Assembly (NCBI RefSeq): GCF_001713475.1
Contig: NZ_CP016499.1
Coordinates: 186,001 to 250,000 of the forward strand
Reading direction: 5' to 3'
Length of the DNA stretch: 64,000 bases
Origin: Agrobacterium sp. RAC06
Lineage (GTDB): Bacteria > Pseudomonadota > Alphaproteobacteria > Rhizobiales > Rhizobiaceae
Below the pieces are notes generated by a model. It made no database searches. It saw only the letters and a program-made list of their open reading frames with translations, and had not been told where the DNA came from. This document shows positions 1-10,288 of this stretch, piece after piece. Position numbers and translations under genes: made by a program. The number at the start of each line of letters is the position of its first letter. The stretch's first letter is position 1.

Positions 1-146
1 CGGCGTCGTCAGGTTCGGCGATCCGACAAAATTGGATCTCCTGCCATGACAAGAACTGCTATCGACAGAGCTATATCGCCCCATTTTGCCATTCGCACCT
101 GATATTCTCTCATGGCATCATTCCGTTTCGGCAAGATCTGGCCAGA

Positions 147-1073
147 TCAGGGTCCGAGATTGCCGAGCCAGGCGAGGAAATCGGCGATCGCCTTTTCGCG
201 ACCGATCTCGTTCAGCGTCTCATGGCGCATGCCGTCATAGACCGTGGTTTCGACATCCGTCATGCCGACATCGAGCATGCGTTGGCCGAGCCAGCGTATC
301 TCGCGGCCCATATTGGTTGCGGGGTCCTCAGCGCCGCCGACCAGATAGACGGGGAGGCGTTGCGGCAGGCGCTCAAGACGTTCGGGGGCGGCGCCTGCGA
401 AAGTCAGGCGAAAGATATCGCGCCACATGGAGACGCTGGCATCGAAGCCGCAGAGCGGATCGGCGATATAGGCGTCGACCTCGCGCGCGTCATGCGAGAG
501 CCAGTCGAATGGCGTCCGATGGCCCTTGATTGCGCGGCCCCAGGCAACGAAGGTCGCCTTTGGCAGGACTAGTGACGGGACGTCGGAGCCCTTCAGCATC
601 TGCTCAAGAGAAAGCACGGCTTGGGCGAAGCGTCCGGCAAGGCCGGGATTGAAGTTGGAATTCCAGATCGTCAGTCCATGGAAGGCTTGTGGATGTTCAT
701 TAGCGACGTTGAGCGCGATCAGGCCGCCCATGGAGTGACCGAAGAGGATGACCGGAAGCCCCGGATAGGTTTCAACGGCAAGCTCGCGCATGGCCATGAC
801 ATCGGCGATCACCTTTTCGGCCCCGTTGCGGCGCGCGAATATCCCGAGTTGAGCGTCCGGTGCCGTCGTCTCGCCGTGTCCGCGGTGATCATGGGCAAAG
901 ACGTGGTAGCCATGGGCGGCCAGAGCCGAGGCGAACCCCTCGTAGCGCCGCGAATGTTCTGCCAGGCCATGGCAGATGAGGACGATACCGCGCGGCGCGA
1001 TCGTCGATGGCTGGTGGTGGTAGGCAAGACGGGCGCCTGATGGCGATTGGTGAAAGGCAAGATCTGAAAACAT
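147..1073 (-). CDS. alpha/beta hydrolase, monoacylglycerol lipase/lysophospholipase type
   Basis: A 308-residue serine hydrolase of the alpha/beta fold. The oxyanion-hole HG lies at residues 35-36, the nucleophile elbow GHSMGG at 112-117 (Ser114), an acid-loop Asp near 244 (GGAED) and the His in GMRHET near 283. The HGLAEHSRRY and HDHRGHG stretches are typical of monoacylglycerol lipase-like hydrolases (Hydrolase_4 family), which cleave fatty acyl esters. No signal peptide is seen, so it is probably cytoplasmic. GGGGGA lies 6 bases before the ATG and supports this start. It is divergent from ettA across a 246-bp spacer. The family assignment is firm; the substrate is inference. Confidence 0.88.
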   Translation of the reverse strand: MFSDLAFHQSPSGARLAYHHQPSTIAPRGIVLICHGLAEHSRRYEGFASALAAHGYHVFAHDHRGHGETTAPDAQLGIFARRNGAEKVIADVMAMRELAVETYPGLPVILFGHSMGGLIALNVANEHPQAFHGLTIWNSNFNPGLAGRFAQAVLSLEQMLKGSDVPSLVLPKATFVAWGRAIKGHRTPFDWLSHDAREVDAYIADPLCGFDASVSMWRDIFRLTFAGAAPERLERLPQRLPVYLVGGAEDPATNMGREIRWLGQRMLDVGMTDVETTVYDGMRHETLNEIGREKAIADFLAWLGNLGP

Positions 1074-1218
1074 TTGGTTCCCCCGATGGCGCGATAGGAG
1101 GTCATTTCTCTGCCATGCGCAATAGCGTCAGTGGCTTGACGCCGGATGCGCGAACAAGCCGGCGAGTAGCGACCCCGGCCGGCGAGGCGGGGATGTGGAA
1201 TGATCTGAAACTTGCGAG

Positions 1219-1245
1219 AACTGCTGTATTTCTCGGCAGTTTTTT
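1219..1245 (+). promoter_or_regulatory. terminator-like hairpin in the ettA leader (possible attenuator)
   Basis: AACTGCTG pairs with CGGCAGTT (8-bp stem, one G-U, 7-nt loop), followed by six T residues. It lies on the ettA strand, about 75 bp before the ettA ATG. The upstream gene is divergent, so this hairpin does not end any visible gene. It either attenuates ettA or ends a short leader RNA. Confidence 0.5.
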
Positions 1246-1319
1246 GTGCGCCGCATTGCCCCAAGGACGCAATTCGCCTACATAGCGGCAAATTCCCATT
1301 CCCGCCGGAGCAAGACCCC

Positions 1320-2969
<1,650 letters not shown>

Positions 2970-3008
2970 ATCGAGACAGGCTTTCCCTGTTGCTCGTCAA
3001 ACTGGTTC

Positions 3009-3044
3009 AATGTGGCTCGCAATCTCTGCGGGCCACATTTCGTT
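3009..3044 (+). terminator. intrinsic terminator of ettA
   Basis: A 13-bp stem (3009-3021 with 3027-3039, one G-U pair) with a 5-nt loop is followed by a T-rich stretch. It sits 40 bp after the ettA stop. Confidence 0.75.
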
Positions 3045-3092
3045 TCGCCTGTCCATCGTCGCATCGAGTGCAAGACGTTCGTGTATCACGAT

Positions 3093-3112
3093 AAACTGAA
3101 TTTAAACAGTTT
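3093..3112. promoter_or_regulatory. AT-rich inverted repeat upstream of the chemoreceptor
   Basis: AAACTG and CAGTTT face each other around an 8-bp AT-only centre, about 100 bp before the receptor start. The symmetry and position suggest a regulator site; the regulator is unknown. Confidence 0.35.
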
Positions 3113-3211
3113 GTGTACCATACCAGTTCCGGGAGCCGCGCATCAGGCGCAGTGGGGAATTGGCAGAAGACGACATCAGGTCCGCCTTCTCTGTCTGGAG
3201 GGAACTGACAG

Positions 3212-5497
3212 GTGTCTATCCTGGGAAAAATTTCGTTTCAAAAAGCGCTGACCCTGATCGCTTTGGTGCCGTTGCTGGCCGTCACCGGTCTTGGTGGCGC
3301 GGCTGGCTATAACAGCTATCTGGAGTATCAGAAGCTCACACGCGCAGCGGCGCTCGCAGAGCTCGCCTATCAAGGCGGCGAGCTGATGATGATCATGCCG
3401 CTGGAGACGGCGCCGAATCGCATGGAGATCCGCAAACAATCGGATGCGATCTATCAGGCCATGATGGATCAGATGGCCGAGCTCGACCGGATGGGATACG
3501 GCGATCCGATCACCCTGCAGCTCCGGGCCAATCTGGAGAAGATGTATGCCCGGATGCCGGAGTATCGACAGAAACTCGATGCCGGCGACAAGGATCCGAT
3601 CCTGCCGCTGCGTTACGCCCAGCCAGTCGCCGCAGCCGGACTTGAGCTGACGCTCAGAACGGCGAACCTCACCGAGGATCTGACGCTCTCGTCCGACATC
3701 CGTGCGCATCATGCGCTGATGAAGGTCAACGAAGCCTATCTCGGTCTCAATCGCATGGGCCAGTTCTACATCGAGAACGGCGCCTTCGGGAAAGCCGAGC
3801 TTGTCCGGTTCAGCGCGCTGCAGAGCCAGCTACGGACCTTCGACGGTCCCTTCCGTGAGCTTGCGCGCCCGGATGTGATCAGCCGCTTCTATTCCTTCTT
3901 CGATACGGCAGAGGGCAGGCAGATCAACGAAACGCTCCAGGCGATGGAAAGCCTCGAGGATTACGCTGGGGCGCGTGATCCGAAGCCTTTCACCGAAAGC
4001 ATGGCGAAGCGCCGTGACTTTGCGGCCGCGATCATCCGCGACAACGCCACGGCGTTCCTCGAGGCGATCAATGATCGTCTGGCCGATGCGCGCTTCAGCA
4101 TGATTTCCGTCATCGTCGGTCTTTCCAGCTTCATCCTGCTGGTCGTGGCCTTCAGCGTCTCCATCACCCGCACGTTGTCCCGTTCCATTGGGCGTGTCAG
4201 CGGTTCGATGATCGGACTCGCCAATGGCGATACGCTGCAGTCCATCCCCTTCACCGAGCGCACTGACGAGATCGGGGCGATGGCCCGGTCTGTCGAGGTC
4301 TTCCGTGAGGCTGCCATTCGCAATGCCGAGCTGGAAGCCGAAGCATCCGAAAGTCGGGTTCGCAGCGAGCGCGAGCGTGCCGAGATGCAGGCGCGTGCTG
4401 AGGCCGATGCCGAGGAACGCCTGACAAAGGCAACCGGCACGCTGGCCGCAGGTCTCAAGCGGCTGGCATCGGGCGATCTGCTTTGCGAGATCGAGGAGGA
4501 GTTTGCCCCTCAGTTCGAAGCTCTGCGTCACGACTTCAACACGTCGGTGCAACAGCTGCGTGGCGTTCTGGTCTCGGTCGGCCGCTCGGCCCATGCCGTC
4601 AGCGGTGGTTCCGGCGAGATCTCGCATGCGTCCGACGATCTGGCCAAGCGCACGGAACAGCAGGCGGCCTCGCTCGAGGAGACTGCAGCGGCGCTCGAAG
4701 AGATCACCTCCAACGTGACGGCCACGTCGCGGCGGACCGGGGAAGCGCGTGACATCGTGCGCAACACCCGCAGCCGTGCGGAACAGTCCGGTGTGGTGGT
4801 CGGAAACGCTGTCACTGCGATGGAGCGCATCGAGCATGCCTCCAAGCAGATCAGCCAGATCATCGGCGTGATCGATGAGATCGCCTTCCAGACGAACCTC
4901 CTGGCGCTCAATGCCGGCGTCGAGGCCGCGCGTGCGGGTGAGGCGGGCAAGGGCTTTGCGGTCGTGGCGCAGGAGGTTCGTGAACTTGCGCAACGCTCCG
5001 CGAATGCGGCGAAGGAAATCAAGGCCCTCATCGGGAATTCCGAAGTCGCTGTCAGCGAAGGCGTGAAACTGGTCAACGAGACCGGCGACGGCCTGACGGC
5101 GATCGCCGGCCTGGTTCAGGCGATCAACGAGCATATGGATGCCATCGCCTCTGCCGCGCAGGAACAGTCGATCGGTCTCGGCGAGGTCAATCAGGCAGTC
5201 AACCACATGGACCAGGCGACCCAGAAGAATGCGGCCATGGTGGAGGAGATGAACGCGGCGTCCGCGGGTCTCGCTCAGGAGGCCGCAAGCCTTGCGGAAC
5301 TGTTGCAGCGTTTCCGGACGGAGCAGGGCGCGGCCTCGGCTACTCAGGCTTCGCGCCAGACGCGTTCGATGCCTCCGGTATCGCCGCAACCGGCACGCTC
5401 GGCTGTTCAGTCCGCTCAGCAGGCCGCTCCCCGTCGAGTGACACCCGCTGTGTCAGGCAATACCGCGCTCGCAAGCGAGAGCTGGGAAGAGTTCTGA
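3212..5497 (+). CDS. methyl-accepting chemotaxis protein
   Basis: A 761-residue chemoreceptor. TM1 is at about 11-31, a periplasmic all-helical sensor of about 265 residues follows, and TM2 is near 297-317. A HAMP domain comes next, then a second HAMP-like segment near 407-450, then the cytoplasmic signalling coil. The conserved hairpin tip ([22 protein letters not shown]) lies near 554-576. The protein ends in SWEEF, which resembles the C-terminal tether for CheR/CheB. The start is GTG, with GGAGGG 8 bases upstream. It stands alone between two terminators. The ligand is unknown; the sensor might be NIT-like, but I cannot show that. Confidence 0.95.
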   Translation: MSILGKISFQKALTLIALVPLLAVTGLGGAAGYNSYLEYQKLTRAAALAELAYQGGELMMIMPLETAPNRMEIRKQSDAIYQAMMDQMAELDRMGYGDPITLQLRANLEKMYARMPEYRQKLDAGDKDPILPLRYAQPVAAAGLELTLRTANLTEDLTLSSDIRAHHALMKVNEAYLGLNRMGQFYIENGAFGKAELVRFSALQSQLRTFDGPFRELARPDVISRFYSFFDTAEGRQINETLQAMESLEDYAGARDPKPFTESMAKRRDFAAAIIRDNATAFLEAINDRLADARFSMISVIVGLSSFILLVVAFSVSITRTLSRSIGRVSGSMIGLANGDTLQSIPFTERTDEIGAMARSVEVFREAAIRNAELEAEASESRVRSERERAEMQARAEADAEERLTKATGTLAAGLKRLASGDLLCEIEEEFAPQFEALRHDFNTSVQQLRGVLVSVGRSAHAVSGGSGEISHASDDLAKRTEQQAASLEETAAALEEITSNVTATSRRTGEARDIVRNTRSRAEQSGVVVGNAVTAMERIEHASKQISQIIGVIDEIAFQTNLLALNAGVEAARAGEAGKGFAVVAQEVRELAQRSANAAKEIKALIGNSEVAVSEGVKLVNETGDGLTAIAGLVQAINEHMDAIASAAQEQSIGLGEVNQAVNHMDQATQKNAAMVEEMNAASAGLAQEAASLAELLQRFRTEQGAASATQASRQTRSMPPVSPQPARSAVQSAQQAAPRRVTPAVSGNTALASESWEEF

Positions 5498-5504
5498 GGC
5501 TTCC

Positions 5505-5572
5505 ATCCGTCGCTTGACGGATGCCTCACTGAGATCGCGACGGCCGCCTGAAGGGGCGGCCGTTTTCCTTTT
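5505..5572 (+). terminator. tandem terminator hairpins after the chemoreceptor
   Basis: A 7-bp hairpin (5505-5511/5516-5522) is followed by a perfect 9-bp GC-rich hairpin (5540-5548/5555-5563) that runs into TTTTCCTTTT. The second is a classic intrinsic terminator. Confidence 0.85.
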
Positions 5573-5625
5573 CATCGCCAAGCTGGCGGTGGCAGCGGAT
5601 TAAGGCTTGCATCACGTCAAAAACG

Positions 5626-5647
5626 GACATAAAGATATCTTTATGTC
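5626..5647. promoter_or_regulatory. perfect 22-bp palindromic operator before the ArsR-methyltransferase gene
   Basis: The core ACATAAAGATATCTTTATGT is a perfect 20-bp palindrome; one further G/C pair extends it to 22 bp. It ends 18 bases before the ATG. A CTTGCA -35-like hexamer at 5606-5611 puts the -10 region inside the palindrome. ArsR-family dimers bind such sites and leave on effector binding, so autorepression of this gene and metF is the likely role. Confidence 0.75.
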
Positions 5648-5665
5648 GTTATTGCGGTGGTGTGA

Positions 5666-6673
5666 ATGAGACTCGGTGTCGATACTCTTGTGGAATTGCT
5701 GAAGGCGGCGGGTGAGCCAACCCGCCTGCGTCTCCTCACGCTTCTGTCTGCGGGCGATCTCACGGTCACCGATCTTACCGAAATTCTCGGTCAGTCGCAG
5801 CCACGAATCTCCCGTCATCTGAAGTTGCTTGCGGAAGCCGATCTGATTGATCGCTATCAGGAGGGCGCGTGGGCCTATTTTCGGCTGAAGCAGGAAGGCT
5901 CGGGCGCGGCGCTGGTTCGACTGCTGCTGGATGCCGCCGAGGAGAGCGATCCTGTCCTCCAGCGTGACCGGGATCGCCTGGCCAGCGTCAAGCGGGCGAG
6001 GGCTGAGAAGGCGCAGGCCTATTTCAGTCGCAACGCTTCCGAATGGGATGAGCTTCGCCGGCTGCATGTTAATGATGCCGATGTGGAAGCGGCTTTGCTG
6101 CGGATCGTCGGAACCGACGCGGTCGAATCCATGCTCGACCTCGGCACAGGCACTGGCCGTATCCTGCAACTGCTTTCGCCACGCTACCGCCGCGCAATCG
6201 GGATCGATGCCAGCCGCGATATGCTGGCGGTCGCACGCTCCAACCTCGACAAAGAAGGCATCCTGTCCGCCAGCGTGCGTCATGGTGACATCCTGAACCT
6301 GCCGCTCGATGCCGGCGACTACGACCTCGTCACGATCCATCAGGTTTTGCACTTCCTTGAGGAGCCGGAACTGGCTCTCGCCGAGGCTGCGCGCATGCTG
6401 AAGCCGGGTGGTCGGCTCGCGATCATCGATCTCGCACCCCATGCCCATGAATATCTCCGGGACGAGCACGCCCATGTGCGCCTCGGCTTCTCCCATGGCG
6501 TCATGGCCGAATGGCTCGACCGCCAGGGTTTGGCCGTAGAGGACGTCATCGATCTGCCGCCGGAAACTGCGGCCGGGCGCGGGCTGACCGTGACCATCTG
6601 GCTTGCCCGGCGCGGGAGCGCTGCGGGCAGGGCCACTTCAGTACAACCCCTTGCCTTGACCGGGAGCAGATAG
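5666..6673 (+). CDS. ArsR-family regulator fused to a class I SAM methyltransferase
   Basis: A 335-residue two-domain protein. Residues 5-90 form an ArsR-type winged helix (TRLRLLTLL; SQPRISRHLKLL recognition helix). Residues about 110-270 form a Rossmann methyltransferase with motif I LDLGTGTGR at 157-165 and IGIDAS as the acidic motif. No Cys metal site is visible in the winged helix, so metal sensing is unlikely. It is fused end to end with metF: the ATG of metF directly follows the TAG. Together with the palindromic operator this suggests a SAM/SAH-responsive regulator of the methionine cycle. Whether the methyltransferase domain is catalytic or only a ligand sensor is open. Confidence 0.88.
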   Translation: MRLGVDTLVELLKAAGEPTRLRLLTLLSAGDLTVTDLTEILGQSQPRISRHLKLLAEADLIDRYQEGAWAYFRLKQEGSGAALVRLLLDAAEESDPVLQRDRDRLASVKRARAEKAQAYFSRNASEWDELRRLHVNDADVEAALLRIVGTDAVESMLDLGTGTGRILQLLSPRYRRAIGIDASRDMLAVARSNLDKEGILSASVRHGDILNLPLDAGDYDLVTIHQVLHFLEEPELALAEAARMLKPGGRLAIIDLAPHAHEYLRDEHAHVRLGFSHGVMAEWLDRQGLAVEDVIDLPPETAAGRGLTVTIWLARRGSAAGRATSVQPLALTGSR

Positions 6674-7582
6674 ATGACCATGCCCGAACGGCCGATCGCC
6701 AAGACCCCTGATGCGCGGATCTCCTTCGAGTTCTTCCCGCCCAAGTCGCCCGATATGGAGGATCAGCTCTGGCAGGCGGTGAAGGCCCTGCAGCCTTACC
6801 AGCCCGATTTCGTTTCGGTGACCTATGGTGCCGGCGGTACAACGCGCGAGCCGACCCTTGCGACCGTCAAGCGGTTGATTGCCGAGACCCCGCTTGCCAC
6901 TGCTTCGCATCTCACCTGTGTGGGTGCGACGCGTGACGAGGTGCGCGCGGTCGTCGAAGAGTTTCAGGCCGCCGGCGTTCGCCACTTCGTGGCGCTGCGT
7001 GGCGACCCACAAGGGGGCGTCGGCAGCCGCTATGCGCCGCATCCGGGTGGCTTCGTCAATGCTGCCGACCTCGTCTCCGGTCTGCGTGACCTCGGCGATT
7101 TCGAGATCTCCGTCTCCGCCTATCCCGAACGCCATCCGGAAAGCGAAAACGACGACGTTGATCTCGACATGCTCAAGCAGAAGGTGGATGCGGGAGCAAC
7201 GCGCGCGCTGACGCAGTTCTTCTTCGACAACGATATCTTCGAGCGCTACCTGGAACGTGTCCGCGCGGCGGGGATCACCATCCCGATCGTGCCCGGCATC
7301 ATGCCTATCCAGAACCTGACGCAGCTGAAGCGTTTCGCTTCTATGTGTGGCGCCAGCACCCCGTCGTTTCTCGACGAGCGCTTCGAGGGGACCGAGGGCG
7401 ATGCTCAGGCGCGTGCCGCCGTTGCGGCCGACATTGCGGCGGAACAGATCGCCGATCTCGCGCGTCGCGGTATCGAGGAGTTTCACATCTACACGATGAA
7501 CCGGGCGCCGCTGACCATTGCGACCCTGGACCGGCTCGGCATCACGGCGAAGGCCGCCAAGGTTTCCAGCGCTGCTGCTTGA
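6674..7582 (+). CDS. metF: methylenetetrahydrofolate reductase
   Basis: A 302-residue FAD enzyme that reduces 5,10-methylene-THF to 5-methyl-THF, the methyl donor for methionine synthase. The family signature ISFEFFPPKSPDMEDQLW is at the N terminus, with SVTYGAGGTTREPT and HLTCVGATRDE following. Length is usual for bacterial MetF. It starts immediately after the ArsR-methyltransferase stop, so the two genes form one operon under the upstream operator. A strong terminator follows 24 bp downstream. Confidence 0.97.
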   Translation: MTMPERPIAKTPDARISFEFFPPKSPDMEDQLWQAVKALQPYQPDFVSVTYGAGGTTREPTLATVKRLIAETPLATASHLTCVGATRDEVRAVVEEFQAAGVRHFVALRGDPQGGVGSRYAPHPGGFVNAADLVSGLRDLGDFEISVSAYPERHPESENDDVDLDMLKQKVDAGATRALTQFFFDNDIFERYLERVRAAGITIPIVPGIMPIQNLTQLKRFASMCGASTPSFLDERFEGTEGDAQARAAVAADIAAEQIADLARRGIEEFHIYTMNRAPLTIATLDRLGITAKAAKVSSAAA

Positions 7583-7605
7583 TCTGAGGTCGCCGTCGGC
7601 ATGAG

Positions 7606-7640
7606 AAAAGGCGCATGACGGTCCGTGTCATGCGCCTTTT
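7606..7640 (+). terminator. intrinsic terminator after metF, possibly bidirectional
   Basis: A perfect 14-bp stem (7606-7619 with 7627-7640) with a 7-nt loop. The arms begin with AAAA and end with TTTT, so it can work on both strands, ending metF and also the small minus-strand gene. Confidence 0.9.
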
Positions 7641-7714
7641 ATTCGTTTTGAAATCATATCTGCTGGAGAGGCCTAACCAGGCCAACTCATGGGTTTCAGT
7701 TACTCAGACCCGTG

Positions 7715-7792
7715 TCAGATAAACAGCATCGTTGCGATGAAAACAAACGCTGCACCGACGATCAGGACATTAATTGAATTAGTCAGTCCCAT
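7715..7792 (-). CDS. 25-residue single-pass membrane protein (small ORF)
   Basis: The frame encodes MGLTNSINVLIVGAAFVFIA followed by TMLFI and a stop. Residues 8-25 form one hydrophobic helix after a short polar N terminus. AAGGAGG lies 6 bases before the ATG, an almost ideal ribosome binding site. Upstream is CTTGCG (-35) with a 17-bp spacer to TAATAT (-10), close to the rhizobial housekeeping promoter. A strong hairpin terminator lies downstream at 7606-7640. Promoter, SD, membrane helix and terminator together make this a convincing stand-alone gene despite its size. Its function is unknown; small membrane proteins of this size usually act on larger membrane complexes. Confidence 0.75.
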   Translation of the reverse strand: MGLTNSINVLIVGAAFVFIATMLFI

Positions 7793-7818
7793 GTGTGCCT
7801 CCTTGCGTTGACCGTTAG

Positions 7819-7847
7819 ATATTATGTCTGATTTGTGTCGGCGCAAG
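7819..7847 (-). promoter_or_regulatory. promoter of the 25-aa membrane protein gene
   Basis: Read on the minus strand: CTTGCG, 17 bp, TAATAT. The rhizobial sigma-70 consensus is CTTGAC-N17-CTATAT. The -10 element ends 26 bp before the start codon, so the leader would be short. Confidence 0.5.
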
Positions 7848-8034
7848 GGCAAATCTGTGCTGCGCTGCGTCATTCTGCAGTGGATAAAGTATGCCTAAAG
7901 TTAGATAATCTATTCGTTTCAATGGCTTGCTTCAGGTCTCGCGCTATTAATGAAGTTTAATTTCCGTGAGCGTTTGTAGGGCCGACTCAAGGCGCTGAAA
8001 TCCTCAGCATCACCAGATCGACAGTTGCTCGAAA

Positions 8035-8066
8035 CAAAAAAGCCGGGGCGTGGAGGCGCCCCGGCT
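8035..8066 (-). terminator. terminator of the MltB-type gene
   Basis: A perfect 10-bp GC-rich stem (8041-8050 with 8057-8066) with a 6-nt loop, followed on the minus strand by a run of T residues. It begins 26 bp after the stop codon. Confidence 0.88.
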
Positions 8067-8092
8067 CGATCATGTGGTCTTTGATGCGGATA

Positions 8093-9280
8093 TCAGAGTG
8101 CGGCCAGCAGTGCCGGTGTCGGCCAGCCATCGGCGGGTAGGCCGACTCGCTGCTGCTCCTTCTGCACCGCGACGCGCGTGCCGGCGCCGAGGATGCCGTC
8201 GATCTTGCCGACGTCGTGGCCAAGGCCCTGCAGCTTGGTTTGCAGCGCCATCATCTGGTCGGTGTCGAGGCCCGGTTCCGGATTGCCCTTCTGATAGACA
8301 GGCGCGCCGCCAAAGCGGGTGGCAAAATAGGCCGCCGAAGTCGTGTAGATGAAGGACTGGTTCCATTCGAGATAGATGTTGAAGTTGGGATAGGTGATGA
8401 AGGCCGGCCCCTTGCGGCCCTGCGGCAGGATCAGCGAGGCTGGCAGGGCAGAGAAAGCTGTCTCGCCATCGCGAGGCTGAACGCCGAGCGCAAACCACTC
8501 ACCTGCCGTCATCGTGCCGCCAAGGCCCGACTTCTCGAAGGGCAGGTTTTCCGGAATGCTGACTTCCTGGATCCAGGGTTCGCCGCGCTTGAAGCCGAGA
8601 TGCTGAATGAAGCGCGCAGCCGTGAGAAGGGCGTCAGGGCTGCTCTGCTTGACGTTCACATGGTTGTCGCCATCGCCATCCACGCCAAAGGCGATGATGT
8701 CTTCAGGGAGCATTTGCACCTGGCCAATTTCGCCGGCCCAGGCTCCTGTGTTGGTCGCAGGGTCGAGATCGCCGTGCTCGACCATCTTGATGAGCGCCAG
8801 TAGTTGCGGGCGGAAAAGTTCCGGACGGCGGCAGTCATGGGCGAGCGTGACCAGCGCATTGCGGGTGTTGAAGTCGCCCTGCACGGCGCCAAAGTCTGTC
8901 TCTTTGGCCCAGAAGGCGGTGATGACGCCGGCCGGTACGCCATATTCCTGTTCGGCGCGTGCGAAGACATCGGCGTATTCCCTGATCTTCTTAAGGCCGG
9001 TGTCGAGGCGCGCCTGACTGCCGGTGCGGCTCGAGAATTCCAGGAAGGTCTGGCGGAAAACGCCCTGCGAACGGTCGCGCGAGAGAACCTTCTGGTCGAT
9101 GGCCGCACCCGCGAGCGCCTTGTCGGCAATCTCTGGAGGCGAGCCCGCGGCAATGGCTTCCGCCTTCACGCCTTCGAGGAAGGTCGCGAGATCGCCGCCG
9201 CATTGCTGCTGCGCCTGGGCGAAACCGGCTGAGGCAAGAATGAGGGCGATAGGGAGCGCATGACGCAGGGCTTTGTTCAT
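8093..9280 (-). CDS. lytic murein transglycosylase, MltB family, with peptidoglycan-binding domain
   Basis: A 395-residue exported protein with a signal peptide (about 1-23, ending AQAQQ). The MltB-type catalytic domain (SLT_2) covers about 30-325, with the catalytic Glu in FWAKETDFG near residue 126 and the GQVQMLPEDII motif. A C-terminal peptidoglycan_binding_1 domain occupies about 335-395. The enzyme cleaves MurNAc-GlcNAc bonds with formation of 1,6-anhydroMurNAc and would act in the periplasm. There is no lipobox, so it is soluble, unlike E. coli MltB. A terminator follows. Confidence 0.94.
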   Translation of the reverse strand: MNKALRHALPIALILASAGFAQAQQQCGGDLATFLEGVKAEAIAAGSPPEIADKALAGAAIDQKVLSRDRSQGVFRQTFLEFSSRTGSQARLDTGLKKIREYADVFARAEQEYGVPAGVITAFWAKETDFGAVQGDFNTRNALVTLAHDCRRPELFRPQLLALIKMVEHGDLDPATNTGAWAGEIGQVQMLPEDIIAFGVDGDGDNHVNVKQSSPDALLTAARFIQHLGFKRGEPWIQEVSIPENLPFEKSGLGGTMTAGEWFALGVQPRDGETAFSALPASLILPQGRKGPAFITYPNFNIYLEWNQSFIYTTSAAYFATRFGGAPVYQKGNPEPGLDTDQMMALQTKLQGLGHDVGKIDGILGAGTRVAVQKEQQRVGLPADGWPTPALLAAL

Positions 9281-9378
9281 CGATCAGTCCTTCGGGTTGC
9301 GTGCCGCCGCAGGCCGCGTTTGCACCGGCATGCGATGGCATGGGTTTGTTTCTCAGAGCCTCTAGGCTCCGTTTGCGA

Positions 9379-10158
9379 TCATTTCGAGACGGCGGCGACC
9401 CAGTTCTGCCAGTTCTTCTGGGTGCCTGCGAAAACGTTGATATCGGTTTCGCCGCGGATGCCGGGAATGACGCCTGTCGACGTGTATTGCCAGAAGGACC
9501 AACGCCGTTCCGGATAAATCACGCTTGGATGCTGCGCCACGGCCCGGACCCAGAAGTGATGGTCCCTGAATGCGCCCTCGAGGTTGTCGCGGTGGAAGTC
9601 GACGGAGGTGTAGATGATCGGACGCTTGCCGAAATGGGCCTCTATGCGCTGCATGAAGCGCTGCATTTCGCTGCGCACCGTTGCGGGATCCGGCCGCAGG
9701 CGACAGGTCGGGGAGGTCGGGTTCCACTCGACGTCGAGCACCGGTGGCAGAAGGTTGGCATCGCGCGGCACGTTCTTGATGAACCAGTCGGCCTGCTCGT
9801 CGGCCGTCGAACAGAAATAGTAGAAGTGGTAAGCAGCGTGCGGGATCCCGGCATCGCTCGCGCCCTTCCAGTATTCGTGGAAGCGTGGATCAAGCATGTC
9901 CTTGCCTTCCGTCGCCTTGATGAAGACGAAGGATACGCCCGACTTTTTCACCTGGCGCCAGTCGACGTCGCCGTTCCATTTGGAGACGTCGATGCCATGT
10001 ACCTCATGACGATGCGGTGTCTTGCCCTCGAAATGCTGGGGATCGGTGTCCTGGAAACGCGGAGAGAGGGAGGCTGTTGCCAACAGGTCGTAAGAGCTCG
10101 CGGTGCAGCCTGAAACTGCAAGGCAGAGCGGGAGAAGAAGTGTGGGAAGCCACCGCAT
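9379..10158 (-). CDS. GH25-family muramidase lipoprotein
   Basis: A 259-residue lipoprotein with a type II signal (lipobox VSGC, Cys18). The rest is a glycoside hydrolase family 25 domain: HGIDVSKWNGDVDW near 54-67, FIKATEG near 78-84, YHFYYF, and LDVEWN near 143-148, which hold the acidic catalytic residues of this family. GH25 enzymes hydrolyse the MurNAc-GlcNAc bond of peptidoglycan. It is transcribed in the same direction as the MltB-type gene (98-bp gap), and both act on the cell wall. It may be wall remodelling or secreted antagonism; the lipid anchor favours remodelling. Confidence 0.9.
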   Translation of the reverse strand: MRWLPTLLLPLCLAVSGCTASSYDLLATASLSPRFQDTDPQHFEGKTPHRHEVHGIDVSKWNGDVDWRQVKKSGVSFVFIKATEGKDMLDPRFHEYWKGASDAGIPHAAYHFYYFCSTADEQADWFIKNVPRDANLLPPVLDVEWNPTSPTCRLRPDPATVRSEMQRFMQRIEAHFGKRPIIYTSVDFHRDNLEGAFRDHHFWVRAVAQHPSVIYPERRWSFWQYTSTGVIPGIRGETDINVFAGTQKNWQNWVAAVSK

Positions 10159-10288
10159 CGAGCGTCCGTGATCTCATCATTAAGGGAAGTTGCCCCACAA
10201 GGTGCAACAACGACACGCGTGGGAGCCGACCGTCGTCGCCCATCATCGTCAAATCCGGAATAGATGCAATCTTGCTTGCGCGAGGCCG

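Larger units (their letters stand above)
7583..8092. other. 510-bp intergenic region between metF and the MltB-type gene
   Basis: The region holds the metF terminator (7606-7640), a 25-codon membrane-protein gene on the minus strand (7715-7792) with its own promoter-like sequence, about 190 bp of AT-richer DNA (7848-8034) in which I see no gene, and the terminator of the minus-strand transglycosylase gene (8035-8066). Confidence 0.7.

Noticed and set aside
7848..8034. A possible gene or sRNA in the spacer before the MltB terminator
   Set aside because: No ORF with SD, no clear promoter-terminator pair and no known RNA motif.
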